From Halopiger xanaduensis SH-6 (lineage in GTDB: Archaea; Halobacteriota; Halobacteria; Halobacteriales; Natrialbaceae), in assembly GCF_000217715.1 (NCBI RefSeq), contig NC_015666.1, positions 384,270 through 448,269 of the forward strand: a stretch of DNA of 64,000 nt, written 5' to 3'. Shown here piece by piece: positions 55,751 to 64,000 of the stretch (the first letter of the stretch is position 1; each line of letters opens with the position of its first letter). The notes under the pieces are model-generated. The model was not told where the DNA came from, ran no database searches, and saw only the letters and a program-made list of their open reading frames with translations. The position numbers and the translations under genes are program-made.

Positions 55751-56284
55751 ATGGCCCGCTCGACGCCGGACTGGCTCCACCTCACTGACGACGAAACCGT
55801 CGTCTGGGAGAGTCGTCCCCATCCGATCACGATGGGTGTCAGAGTACCGATCGCCGTCCTGGTCGCCGTCGTCGGAATCGCGCTCATCGTCGTGGACCTC
55901 ACGGGCGCCGACGGCGCGGGGCTCACCGCGCTGCTCGGCGCGCTCCTCGTCCTCGGCGGCGCCGGCGTCGCGCTCGTCCGGTACGCCGTCTGGACGACCA
56001 CCCGCTACGTGATCACCTCCGAGGAACTGTACAAGAAATGCGGCATCGTCTCGCGAGACGTCACCCAGTTTCGGATCGACCGCATCCAGAACACTACGCT
56101 CGAGCAGGACATGCTCGGCCGGCTGCTGGGTTACGGCGACCTGACGATCTACACCGCGGGCTCGGGCGACCCCGAACTGACCTTCGAGCGCACGCCCCGC
56201 CCCGAGCGGGCCAACGGCGCGCTCAACGACCAGCTCGGGGAACTGGTCGAGGCGAAGCGAACGCAGCGACGGCAGCCGACCTGA
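55751..56284 (+). CDS. PH domain (YdbS/bPH2-like) membrane protein
   Basis: The 177-residue protein has two membrane helices (IAVLVAVVGIALIVVDL and LLGALLVLGGAGVALV) followed by a bacterial PH-like domain: TTRYVITSEELYKKCGIVSRDVTQFRIDRIQNTTLEQDMLGRLLGYGDLTIYTAG. In other organisms such proteins occur in membrane complexes of unknown role. Length typical. Confidence 0.88.
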   Translation: MARSTPDWLHLTDDETVVWESRPHPITMGVRVPIAVLVAVVGIALIVVDLTGADGAGLTALLGALLVLGGAGVALVRYAVWTTTRYVITSEELYKKCGIVSRDVTQFRIDRIQNTTLEQDMLGRLLGYGDLTIYTAGSGDPELTFERTPRPERANGALNDQLGELVEAKRTQRRQPT

Positions 56285-56389
56285 GCCGGCTATCGGCCCG
56301 ATCGGGGCCGACTCGCCGCCCGACCGGCACCCGATCGCGAGCGGCCGGGAAGGAAACGCCTTTGACCCGACGCTCCCCCTATCCGTGTG

Positions 56390-58744
56390 ATGGAGGTCGC
56401 CGAGGTTCTCCCCGAATTCGCCGACGCTTTCGCCTTCGAGGAGTTCAACCGGATGCAACGCGAGGCGCTGCCCGCACTGCTCGAGCGCGAGGAAAACGTG
56501 GTCGCGAGCGCCCCGACGGCGTCGGGGAAGACCGCCCTCGCCGAGTTGGCGATCTGTAAGGCCCTGGCCGACGGCGGCACCGCGCTCTTTATCGCGCCGC
56601 TGCGGGCCCTGACCAACGAGAAGGAGGACGACTGGGACCGCTTCGAGAACCTCGACTACTCGGTCTACGTCGTCACGGGCGAGCGCGATCTGAACCCGCG
56701 GCGCGCGCGCCGCGCGGACATCCTCGTGATGACCCCCGAGAAACTCGACTCGGCGACCCGCAAACACGACTCCCGGCGGTACGACTTCGTCACCGACGTC
56801 GACGTCTGCGTCATCGACGAGGTGCACTTGCTGGATGCGGACCGGCGGGGCTCGGTGCTCGAGGTGACGATCTCCCGCCTGCGACGCCTGTGCGATCCCC
56901 GCGTCGTCGCGCTGTCGGCGACGATGCCCAACGTGGACGACGTGGCGGCGTGGCTCGACGCCCCCGAAGAGACGACGTTCGAGTTCGACGAGGAGTACCG
57001 GCCGGTCGACCTCAACGCGGGCGTCAAGACCTACACGCACGGCGAGAACTCCTTCGCGGACAAGTACCGCCGGCTGTACCGCGCCCTCGACCTGGCCGAA
57101 CCGCACCTCCGGGAGGACGGCCAGGCGCTCGTGTTCGTCGCTTCCCGGCAGGACACCGTCCGCGCGGCCGAGAAGGCCCGCGACGAGATCGCCGAGCGGG
57201 ACGTTCCGATGGGCGCCCGCGGCGACTACGATTTTCATACCGAATCGAAAGAACTCGAGAACGACAAACTCCGCAACTCCGTCCTCGACGGGGTCGCGTT
57301 CCACCACGCCGGCCTCTCGAAGAACGACCGCGACCTGATCGAGGAGTGGTTCAAGCAGGGCCACGTCGAACTGCTGTTCTCGACGTCGACGCTGGCCTGG
57401 GGCGTCAACCTCCCCGCACGCTGCGTCGTCATCCGCGATACGAAGCTCCACGACCCGCTCGAGGGCGAGGTGGACATGAGTCCCTTAGACGTCCTCCAGA
57501 TGCTCGGACGCGCGGGGCGACCGGGGTACGACGACGTCGGCTACGGCTGGGTCGTCTGCGACACCGCCGAGGCCGACAAGTACCGCCAACTGCTGCGCGA
57601 CGGCAAGGAGATCGAATCGCGACTCGCGGAGAGCTTAGAGACCCACCTCAACGCCGAGATCGCGATGGGGACGATCACCGATCTCGACGACGTGATGGAC
57701 TGGCTCGAGACGACCTTCTACTACGTGCGCGGCCAGTCCAAGCCCGAGGAGTACGACTTCCCGAATCTCCGCGAACGCGTCCGGGACTGCCTCGAGGAAC
57801 TGGTGGACCGCGGGTTCGTCGAAACCAGCGAGGACCTCTCTATCGAGGCGACGTCCCGCGGCGTGTTGGCGTCCAAGTACTACCTGCGCCTCGAGACGGC
57901 CGCGAAGTTCGCGGAGCTGTGCGATCGGGTCGAGGAGGGACACGACCTCGAGACCGGCGACGTCCTCGAGGCGGTCGCGACCGCCGGCGAGTTCGAGTCC
58001 GTTTCGGCCCGCCAGGACGAACGCGACGCGATCGACGCGGTGCTCGTGGGCCAGGAGTACGGCGACCTCGAGGCCGGCCAGCGGAAGGTGCTGGCGATCC
58101 TCCGGAGCGCGGCCAGCGGGACGACGCCCGCGGAACTGGCCAGCGACGCCTGGGTCATCCGGCGCAACGCGACGCGGCTCGTCTCGGCGCTGGGCGCCTT
58201 CCTCGATCGGTTCGTCGGCCCGCACGCGGCGAATCTCGCTCGCCGGGCCGAGGCTCGGATCGAGAACGGCGTTTCGGCGGACGCTGTGGGGCTAACAGCT
58301 ATCGACGGCGTCGGCCCCGGCCGCGCGAGCAAGTTAGCGAAGGAGGGGCTGTCGACCCCCGGCGACATCGCCGACGCCGGAATCGACGGGCTGATCGACG
58401 CCGGCCTCTCGGAGGGCGTGGCCGAGCGGGTCTACGAGGGCGCCCAGTCGCTGCCCTCGATCGAGATTGACTGGGGGGACTTCCCCGAGACCGTCGCGAC
58501 CGGCGAGAACGAGGTCCGCGAGGTGACCGTCCGGAACGTCGGCGAACCCGCGCGGGCCGGCATCCGGGTGACCGTCAACGGCCGCGAGATGACGAGCACG
58601 AACACCTACCTCCGCGACGCCGACACCGTCCCCGTCGGCGTCTTCGGCGCGGAGACGGACGAACTCGAGTACACCGTGAGCGTCGCGTTCCCCGAGGAGC
58701 CGCTGATTCCGATCGAGGAGACGCGCACGGTTCGGGTCGAATAG
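56390..58744 (+). CDS. Ski2-like superfamily 2 helicase
   Basis: The 784-residue protein contains Walker A APTASGKT (about residues 43-50), DEVH box (VIDEVHLLD), SATMPN (motif III), WGVNLPARCVVI, and QMLGRAGRPGYD (motif VI), then a winged-helix and helical ratchet region and a helix-hairpin-helix (LTAIDGVGPGRASKLAKEGL). A C-terminal beta domain of about 85 residues resembles an immunoglobulin-like fold. Similar to Hel308 but not identical in its C-terminus, so exact role (DNA repair or RNA) is open. GTG at 56387 is an alternative start. Confidence 0.9.
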   Translation: MEVAEVLPEFADAFAFEEFNRMQREALPALLEREENVVASAPTASGKTALAELAICKALADGGTALFIAPLRALTNEKEDDWDRFENLDYSVYVVTGERDLNPRRARRADILVMTPEKLDSATRKHDSRRYDFVTDVDVCVIDEVHLLDADRRGSVLEVTISRLRRLCDPRVVALSATMPNVDDVAAWLDAPEETTFEFDEEYRPVDLNAGVKTYTHGENSFADKYRRLYRALDLAEPHLREDGQALVFVASRQDTVRAAEKARDEIAERDVPMGARGDYDFHTESKELENDKLRNSVLDGVAFHHAGLSKNDRDLIEEWFKQGHVELLFSTSTLAWGVNLPARCVVIRDTKLHDPLEGEVDMSPLDVLQMLGRAGRPGYDDVGYGWVVCDTAEADKYRQLLRDGKEIESRLAESLETHLNAEIAMGTITDLDDVMDWLETTFYYVRGQSKPEEYDFPNLRERVRDCLEELVDRGFVETSEDLSIEATSRGVLASKYYLRLETAAKFAELCDRVEEGHDLETGDVLEAVATAGEFESVSARQDERDAIDAVLVGQEYGDLEAGQRKVLAILRSAASGTTPAELASDAWVIRRNATRLVSALGAFLDRFVGPHAANLARRAEARIENGVSADAVGLTAIDGVGPGRASKLAKEGLSTPGDIADAGIDGLIDAGLSEGVAERVYEGAQSLPSIEIDWGDFPETVATGENEVREVTVRNVGEPARAGIRVTVNGREMTSTNTYLRDADTVPVGVFGAETDELEYTVSVAFPEEPLIPIEETRTVRVE

Positions 58745-58799
58745 GCGGACATCAGTCAGTCTGAATCCGACGCCTCGAGAAGGAGAACCGAAAGCGGCG

Positions 58800-59459
58800 C
58801 TATTCTGTCAGTTCGAGGACCGTCGCCCGCAGTTCGGCCGGCGAATCGACGATTTCGTCGGCCGGCGAGAGGTCGAGGTCGCCGTGGGCGTCGATCCGGT
58901 AGGCGACGACCACCGCACCGGCCCGCGAGCCCGCTTCGACGCCGTTTTCGGAATCTTCGACGACGACGCACTCTTCTGCGGGCACGCCGACCTCGCTCGC
59001 GGCGTACTCGAAGACGTCGGGCTCGGGCTTGCCCGCCGCGTCGATGTCCTCGGCGCTGACGACGTGGTCAAACGAGTCCTCGAGGTCGAACCGCTCGAGG
59101 ACGATATCGATCCAGTCGTGAGGAGAGGACGAGACGAGTGCGCGTTCGACGCCGCGCTCGCCCAGTTCGGCGAGCAGATCGTGGAGGCCGTCGAGGGCCT
59201 CGACGTGCTCGCGGTAGATTTCGCGGGCGGTTTCCTCGAAGCGGTCCTCGAACTCCGCGCGGGAGATGGCAGTTCCGTATTCGGCCTCGAGGTAGTCGTA
59301 GGTCTCGCGGTAGTTCATGCCGGTCACTTCGGCGACGTCGACGTTCGCGTCGGGGACGGCGGCGGGGAGGATATCGTCGGCCTGGAACTCGGTCCAGTAG
59401 TCTTCGCTGTTGACGAGCACGCCGTCCATGTCGAACAAGACTGCCTGCATGTCGGTCAC
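58800..59459 (-). CDS. HAD-family hydrolase (beta-phosphoglucomutase-like)
   Basis: The 219-residue protein starts VLFDMDGVLVNSE (nucleophile Asp and general-base Asp), has SSSPHDW (motif II Ser) , the Lys in GKPEPDVF and VVVEDSENGVEAG (motif IV). The helical cap lies at about residues 15-90. Such enzymes act on sugar phosphates; the substrate is unknown. GTG 59459 or ATG 59450 could start it. Confidence 0.9.
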   Translation of the reverse strand: MTDMQAVLFDMDGVLVNSEDYWTEFQADDILPAAVPDANVDVAEVTGMNYRETYDYLEAEYGTAISRAEFEDRFEETAREIYREHVEALDGLHDLLAELGERGVERALVSSSPHDWIDIVLERFDLEDSFDHVVSAEDIDAAGKPEPDVFEYAASEVGVPAEECVVVEDSENGVEAGSRAGAVVVAYRIDAHGDLDLSPADEIVDSPAELRATVLELTE

Positions 59460-59531
59460 GTGAGTCGGGCTACCCGACGAATCCGTATAGCCGTTTGGTC
59501 AGCGGCCCGCGGTGCCGGTACGCGGCGCCGA

Positions 59532-60224
59532 TCAGTCCGAGGACGTCCGGAACGTCCGGATCGTATCTCGTCGGCCCTCCGTCGCGTCGAGTTCGGTACA
59601 GCCGCGGTCGGTGAAAATCCCGTTCCAGTCGCGGTAGTAGAGCGGAAACTCGTCGTTGACGTAGTTCACGTCGGGATCGCTCGAGGCTGCGCGATCCGGC
59701 GTTCGGTTCGCACTCGAATCGGAACCCGACGAGTCGGGCTCCGAATCCGAATCGGGATCGGCGTTGCCCTCGTTCTCCGCCGTAATGAGTAGCTCCCCGG
59801 CGATTCGCGACAGTTCGTCGAAGACCCACGCCGCGTCCGGGTGGAGGTGCTGGAGCGTCTCGACGGAGTAGACCGCGTCGAACTGATCGTCCTCGAAGTC
59901 CTCCACGGCGTCTTCGATCGCGTCCAGATAGAAGGTCCCGTCGTCGGCGAGGTCGGGATACGCGTCTTCCATGACGTCGAACGCGTGCGCGTTCATCTCG
60001 AGTCCGGCGAGGTTTTCGAACCCGTTGGCGTGGAGGTGGGAGAGGTGGCGACCCGAACTGCACCCGAGCTCGAGCACGGTCGCGTCTCGCCCGCGATCGA
60101 GGTGGCGCTCGAGGCGGCGGCGAATACGCTCGCTCGTCTCGTCGGGGCCGTAGTAGGCGTAGTACTCCGGCGAAAACTCTCCGGAGCGGTGTTTCCACTG
60201 CCGCCGAACGTCGGTAGAATCCAT
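59532..60224 (-). CDS. Class I SAM-dependent methyltransferase
   Basis: The 230-residue protein has motif I VLELGCSSGRHLSHLHANGF, LAGLEMNAHAFDVM, and DQFDAVYSVETLQHLHPDAAWVFDELSRI. A Ser/Asp-rich insert (about residues 155-185) precedes the end NEFPLYYRDWNGIF. The substrate is unknown. The start ATG 60224 follows a leader poor in AT. Confidence 0.85.
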   Translation of the reverse strand: MDSTDVRRQWKHRSGEFSPEYYAYYGPDETSERIRRRLERHLDRGRDATVLELGCSSGRHLSHLHANGFENLAGLEMNAHAFDVMEDAYPDLADDGTFYLDAIEDAVEDFEDDQFDAVYSVETLQHLHPDAAWVFDELSRIAGELLITAENEGNADPDSDSEPDSSGSDSSANRTPDRAASSDPDVNYVNDEFPLYYRDWNGIFTDRGCTELDATEGRRDTIRTFRTSSD

Positions 60225-60409
60225 ACCTAATAGGCGGCGCGGAGACGTAAAGCTCCGTTGCAGACGGTCCCGTCATGGAACAAACGAGAGCTGGTCGGAT
60301 ATCGCCGGCAGAACCCGCGATTCCGCGGAAGGAGAGCGACGTTTCGACGGATCGAACGCTATTCTCGAAATAACCGGCAGTGTGTGGATATTCTTCTACT
60401 ATAGTCGCA

Positions 60410-60428
60410 GTTCGAGATACGTTCGAAC
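60410..60428. repeat. Inverted repeat upstream of cold-shock gene
   Basis: GTTCGA (60410-60415) and TCGAAC (60423-60428) around GATACGT lie about 70 nt before ATG 60497, ahead of the probable TATA; possible regulator site. Confidence 0.4.
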
Positions 60429-60496
60429 ACCGGATTAGGATTTTAGAATACGAATGCGGAACACTTATCCGTGTATCGTGATTTCGTTTAGTCGCA

Positions 60497-60691
60497 ATGG
60501 CAAACGGAACGGTCGACTTCTTTAACGACACAGGCGGCTACGGTTTCATCGAGACTGAGGACTCCGACGACGACGTATTCTTCCACATGGAAGACGTTGG
60601 CGGCGAGGACCTGACGGAAGGAACCGAGATCGAATTCGACATCGAACAGGCCCCCAAGGGCCCCCGCGCGACGAACGTCGTTCGCGCGTAA
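60497..60691 (+). CDS. cspA: Cold shock protein (CspA family)
   Basis: The 64-residue protein has RNA-binding motifs GYGFIE (RNP1) and DVFFHME (RNP2) in a five-strand OB fold. It is acidic, as expected in a halophile. It binds single-stranded RNA or DNA and is common in several copies in haloarchaea; an AT-rich leader of about 100 nt with an inverted repeat precedes it. Confidence 0.95.
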   Translation: MANGTVDFFNDTGGYGFIETEDSDDDVFFHMEDVGGEDLTEGTEIEFDIEQAPKGPRATNVVRA

Positions 60692-60822
60692 TACGGTTCA
60701 CGGCGTCGTCGGAAGACGATAGCGTGTAACTCGTTTCTACTATCCACTGACGACCGGAGAGTTACAACCTCGAGCGAGGCGTCGTCCCCACGTAAGTACA
60801 ACCGAGAGCCGTGGCTGCGACG

Positions 60823-61419
60823 CTACCCGAAGACCGAACCGCGGCGCTCGTGTTCCAACTCTTCGGTGACGGCCGCGGCGATATCCTCGCCGAACTCCCG
60901 CTCGACGAGCCACAGCGCCAGATCGATCCCCGACGTTACTCCGCCGGCGGTCAGCACGTCGCCGTCGTCGACGACCCGCTCGTCGACCACGTTCGCCGCC
61001 GACGCCTCGAGATCCTCGGCCGCGACCTGGTGCGTGGTGGCGGGCCGGCCCTCGAGTAGTCCCGCCTCGGCTAAGATCATCGCGCCGGTACAGACCGAGG
61101 CGACGGTCGCACCCTCGGCGTAGCGCTCGTCGACCGCGTCGGGTAGGACGCCGTCCTCGACGACGGCCCTGACACCCCCGTTCGCCGTCGTCCAGCCGCC
61201 GCCGGGGACGATCAGGAGGTCGGGCCGGCCCAGCGTCCCGTCCGGTTCGACCCGAAGTTCGTGGCTCGCCGTTACCAGGTCGGTCTCCTCGAGCGTTACC
61301 AACTGCACGTCCAGCGACGCGCCGGCGTGGGCGGCGTTCTCGAGGACCTCGTAGGGCCCGATCGCGTCGAGTTCGTCGAAGCCGTCGAAGAGGACGATTT
61401 CGGCTGTGGTGTCGACCAT
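60823..61419 (-). CDS. DJ-1/PfpI family protein
   Basis: The 198-residue protein starts EIVLFDGFDELDAIGPYEVLENAA and has the nucleophile elbow VASVCTGAMILAEAGLLEGRPATTH (Cys about residue 110 with a later His), and the strand VLTAGGVTSGIDLALWLVE. Family members include isonitrile hydratases, glyoxalases and chaperones; the role of this one is unknown. It is not fused to an AraC domain. Confidence 0.9.
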   Translation of the reverse strand: MVDTTAEIVLFDGFDELDAIGPYEVLENAAHAGASLDVQLVTLEETDLVTASHELRVEPDGTLGRPDLLIVPGGGWTTANGGVRAVVEDGVLPDAVDERYAEGATVASVCTGAMILAEAGLLEGRPATTHQVAAEDLEASAANVVDERVVDDGDVLTAGGVTSGIDLALWLVEREFGEDIAAAVTEELEHERRGSVFG

Positions 61420-61719
61420 ATCGGTGGGTGGACCGCGGGCAGGAAAGCGGTTTCCCTGACCGTCCCGGCGGGGCCGCGAACGTGGCTCGTCTCTCGAGTC
61501 ATCCCTCCGGGAGGGAACGCTCGAGCAGGAGCGACGGTCGCGGGCGAAAGGGATTATCGACCACCGGGACGCGACTGTCCGTCGCGGTCGAAACTCGACC
61601 GTTCAATCCGCGTTGAACGACATACAAACCGGCGAAAGCGTCGTTCAAATGGGTTCAAACTCCCGAAAAAAGCGTTGGCGGTATTCCACCTTCATATCGG
61701 TCCGGCCCTCGAGGATCGG
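61420..61719. other. 300-bp intergenic region
   Basis: No gene or repeat was found here. The right side has an AT-rich run (CATACAAACCGG) that may include the promoter of the following secreted protein. Confidence 0.5.
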
Positions 61720-62259
61720 ATGCGAACTATGAACCGAACGACGCTCATCGCAGCCGCGATCGCAGTGCTGGTTGCAACGACCGGTCTCGCCGCCGCCGTT
61801 CCGGGGAACGCACCCGCGTCCCCGGCCGACGAGGCGGACGCGAACGCGACGAACACGCACGAAAACGGAAACGGAAACGAAAGCAACGGAGCCGCGAACG
61901 CAAACGCCGCTGGCTCGGCGAACGCGAACGCTGACGACGACCGCGCCGGAAACGGACAGGGACCGGCCGTCGACCTCCCTGACCGGGTCCCGGACCACGT
62001 CTCCGCGATCCACGACCGTATCTCGTCGTTCCTGAGCGGCGACCTCGAGAACCCGCTCGGTGACGAGATCAGCGACGTGACGCCGGGCGACGATGACGAG
62101 AGTTCCGATGACGACGGCGACGATACAGACGCTGACGATGCAGACGCTGACGAAGACGGCGATGACGACGCCGACGCTAACGAGACCGAGTCCGAAGTCG
62201 ACGACGACTCGACTGACGACGCCGACGACGAGTCGGCGGACGACGAAACCGACGCCTAA
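61720..62259 (+). CDS. Secreted acidic protein, unknown function
   Basis: The 179-residue protein has a Sec-type signal peptide (TLIAAAIAVLVATTGLAAAVPG) and a very acidic, Asn/Asp/Ala-rich mature part with a short ordered island, VDLPDRVPDHVSAIHDRISSFLSGDL (about residues 80-107). The last 50 residues are nearly all Asp, Glu and Ala. ATG 61720 or 61729 starts it. It resembles PGF-like spacer proteins but lacks an anchor. Confidence 0.75.
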   Translation: MRTMNRTTLIAAAIAVLVATTGLAAAVPGNAPASPADEADANATNTHENGNGNESNGAANANAAGSANANADDDRAGNGQGPAVDLPDRVPDHVSAIHDRISSFLSGDLENPLGDEISDVTPGDDDESSDDDGDDTDADDADADEDGDDDADANETESEVDDDSTDDADDESADDETDA

Positions 62260-62463
62260 CGACCGTCACCGTCCCGCTGGGCAGTCAGTTACGGCCGACT
62301 GTCGACGGTCACCGACGCCTTCGGCCCTCCCTCCCGCTGACGGACCGCCCGCTCGCTCCCGCTGGCGGACGTCCTCCCCGTTTCCCGACGGCTTACCCGC
62401 GACGTCGACCGGTCAGTCGGTAGTCGACGGGCGAGCCGCCCCTGTTGACACGGAACTATCATA

Positions 62464-62489
62464 AAATCATGATTTCCGTTCCCTTTAAG
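62464..62489 (+). promoter_or_regulatory. Palindrome AAATCATGATTT with TATA box
   Basis: A perfect 12-bp palindrome (62464-62475) sits 8 nt ahead of TATA CTTTAAGC (62483-62490), which is about 25-29 nt before ATG 62513. The position fits activator or repressor binding next to the basal promoter. Confidence 0.6.
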
Positions 62490-62512
62490 CGATGGTACGA
62501 GCATCGAGCGGT

Positions 62513-63778
62513 ATGAACGGTCGCGTCGGCGTGGCGGTCCTAGTCGTCGCGGCACTGCTCCTCAGTCCCGGTATCGGGGCGGCTGCGGCCGATCCGACGG
62601 ACGGTGAGCCGTCGCTCGCGCTCTCGAGCGGGAGCGCGCAGGCCGACTCCGAATCTGAGCCCGAGTCCGGGGCCGAGACGGCGACCTGGGGAATCGCGCA
62701 GGACCAGAGTCGGATCGACGCCGACGAGGTCCGGATGGACGTCGCGGTCCAACCGAACGGCACCGCCGAGTGGACCCTCGAGTTCTGGATCCGCCTGAAC
62801 GACGAGGAGAGCAGGACGGCGTTCGACTCCCTGCAGTCAGATATCCGGGACGACCCGGACAACTACACGCGCTCGTTCGCCGACCGGATGCGAACGACGG
62901 TCGCCACCGCGAGCGACGCGACCGGCCGCGAGATGCGCGCCGACGGGTTCGCCGTCGAGACGGAGCGGCGTTCGTTCGCCCGCGAGTACGGCGTCGTCAG
63001 GTACGCGTTCCGGTGGCACGGGTTCGTCGCCGTCGAAGACGACGGCACCGTCCTCCGCGCGGGCGACGCCATCGAGGGGCTCTTCCTCGACGACGGCACC
63101 CGGCTGCTCCTCGAGTGGCCGGCGGGCTACGAACTCGAGTCGGCGACGCCCGACCCCGATGAGCGGCGCGAACGGGCCGTCCTCTGGCGGGGCGGCCAGA
63201 CCGACTTCATCACCGGCGAGCCGCAGGTCGTGGTGACTACCGGCGGGCCCAGTACGGCGCTCGTGGCCGCGATCGCGGCCGTCGTCATCGGACTCGGCGC
63301 TGCCGGTGCGTGGCGCTACCGCGACCGACTCCCGACGAGCGGTGGGCGACCATCGGGCGGACGCGAGCCCGACGCCGGTTCGCCGTCAGCGGCAGCGAGC
63401 GACGGTGCGTCACCGACGGCCGCGAGTGCGAGTACGGACGACGGCTCGAGTTCGAATACCAACTCGAGCGACGCCGAGACGCCGAGTTCGGAGGCGGCGC
63501 CGGAATCTATCCCCGCGAGCGACGTCGATCCCGAACTCCTCAGCAACGAGGAGCAGGTCCTCCGGCTCGTCCGCGACCGCGGCGGACGGATGAAACAGCA
63601 GGCGGTCGTCGAGGAACTCGGCTGGACCGACGCGAAGACCAGCAAGGTCGTCAGCGGGCTGCGCGAGGACGACGCGCTCGAGTCGTTCCGGATCGGCCGC
63701 GAGAACGTGCTCGCGCTGCCCGACGCGGTCGATCACGCCGCGGTGAACGGAGGTGACGCCGATACCGATGACTCGTAA
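62513..63778 (+). CDS. Membrane-anchored helix-turn-helix regulator
   Basis: This 421-residue protein has a signal peptide (VGVAVLVVAALLLSPG), an extracytoplasmic beta domain (about 45-245) with MDVAVQPNGTAEWTLEFWIRL and YGVVRYAFRWHGFVAVEDDG, one membrane helix (ALVAAIAAVVIGLGAAGAW), a Ser/Asp-rich linker and a cytoplasmic winged helix at the end: NEEQVLRLVRDRGGRMKQQAVVEELGWTDAKTSKVVSGLRE. It resembles DUF7345 plus DUF7343 proteins, one-component membrane sensors. ATG 62513 fits the promoter; an ATG at 62492 falls between TATA and start. Confidence 0.85.
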   Translation: MNGRVGVAVLVVAALLLSPGIGAAAADPTDGEPSLALSSGSAQADSESEPESGAETATWGIAQDQSRIDADEVRMDVAVQPNGTAEWTLEFWIRLNDEESRTAFDSLQSDIRDDPDNYTRSFADRMRTTVATASDATGREMRADGFAVETERRSFAREYGVVRYAFRWHGFVAVEDDGTVLRAGDAIEGLFLDDGTRLLLEWPAGYELESATPDPDERRERAVLWRGGQTDFITGEPQVVVTTGGPSTALVAAIAAVVIGLGAAGAWRYRDRLPTSGGRPSGGREPDAGSPSAAASDGASPTAASASTDDGSSSNTNSSDAETPSSEAAPESIPASDVDPELLSNEEQVLRLVRDRGGRMKQQAVVEELGWTDAKTSKVVSGLREDDALESFRIGRENVLALPDAVDHAAVNGGDADTDDS

Positions 63779-63913
63779 CCGACTGAGACGACGACGAGAG
63801 CCGCTCGCCGAAGCCGAAGCCGACGGTGCCCCGCCGAAATCGGCGGCAAACGGAACGCATCGTCTCGAGAACCGATTCCGAATCGACTCCCGTACCCGTA
63901 CCCACCCACATCC

Positions 63914-64000
63914 ATGACCGGACTCCCGAACCGACTCACGACGATCACGCTCGCGACGATCCTCGTCGTTGCGATCCTCGCAGCGCCGCTCGGCGGCGCA
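63914..64000 (+). CDS. Partial gene: N-terminus with signal sequence
   Basis: Only the first 29 codons are inside the window: MTGLPNRLTTITLATILVV then a hydrophobic Ala-rich run ending GGA. It looks like a Sec-type signal peptide, resembling the start of the preceding gene's protein, so it may be a paralogue in the same pathway. It continues past the window. Confidence 0.55.
   Translation, partial: MTGLPNRLTTITLATILVVAILAAPLGGA

Overview
The window is chromosomal DNA from a halophilic archaeon (class Halobacteria, most likely the Natrialba/Natrinema/Haloterrigena group; the genus is inferred, not shown). The evidence is very high GC, very acidic proteins, haloarchaeal-only families (Bat-type HTH_10, HalOD1, DUF5830-, DUF7115- and DUF447-like proteins), archaeal TATA boxes about 25-30 nt before start codons (many genes look leaderless), an intron-containing elongator tRNA-Met, ribosomal protein S17e, RadB, and an rRNA operon with a tRNA-Ala in the spacer.

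Layout. 1-8.5 kb: lipoprotein, a RuvC/RNase H-fold protein divergent from radB, a Bat-like regulator, a four-CBS protein with a possible hibernation-factor tail, a half-size lycopene-cyclase-domain protein, a CAP protein, a YihY-type membrane protein, an acidic protein and an AEC transporter. 8.7-13.1 kb: tRNA-Val with a partial copy of its 3' end nearby, then trpDFEG. 13.2-18.7 kb: small membrane protein, B12-dependent ribonucleotide reductase, a zinc-finger microprotein and a KaiC-like ATPase pair. 18.7-25.9 kb: TVP38-type membrane protein, DUF5830- and DUF7115-like proteins, intron-bearing tRNA-Met, HalOD1 protein, orphan DNA methyltransferase, membrane proteins and an FMN reductase. 26-32 kb: ABC exporter, mutY, a CitG-like/DUF447 pair, membrane protein and S17e. 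33-37.8 kb: asd, HTH protein, stress protein, D-2-hydroxyacid dehydrogenase and a geranylgeranyl-reductase-family protein.

37.9-44 kb: a probable structured RNA on the + strand facing a complete minus-strand rRNA operon (16S, tRNA-Ala, 23S, 5S) with several tandem promoters, long processing stems and a terminator hairpin. 44.3-64 kb: an HTH/membrane-protein pair, a multicopper oxidase, the 2-oxoacid dehydrogenase operon (E1a-E1b-E2-E3), a mini SPFH-like protein, lipA, a MATE exporter, methyltransferases, a PH-domain protein, a Ski2-like helicase, HAD, cold-shock and DJ-1/PfpI proteins, a secreted acidic protein and a membrane-anchored HTH regulator. The last gene runs off the end.

Connected functions: lipoyl synthase sits beside the lipoate-dependent dehydrogenase complex; trpDFEG covers the early and isomerase steps of tryptophan synthesis. 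The least explained elements are the structured RNA near 38.0 kb, the att-like tRNA-Val duplication, and several perfect palindromes at promoters. All coordinates were read by eye; family assignments are from recalled motifs, not database searches.
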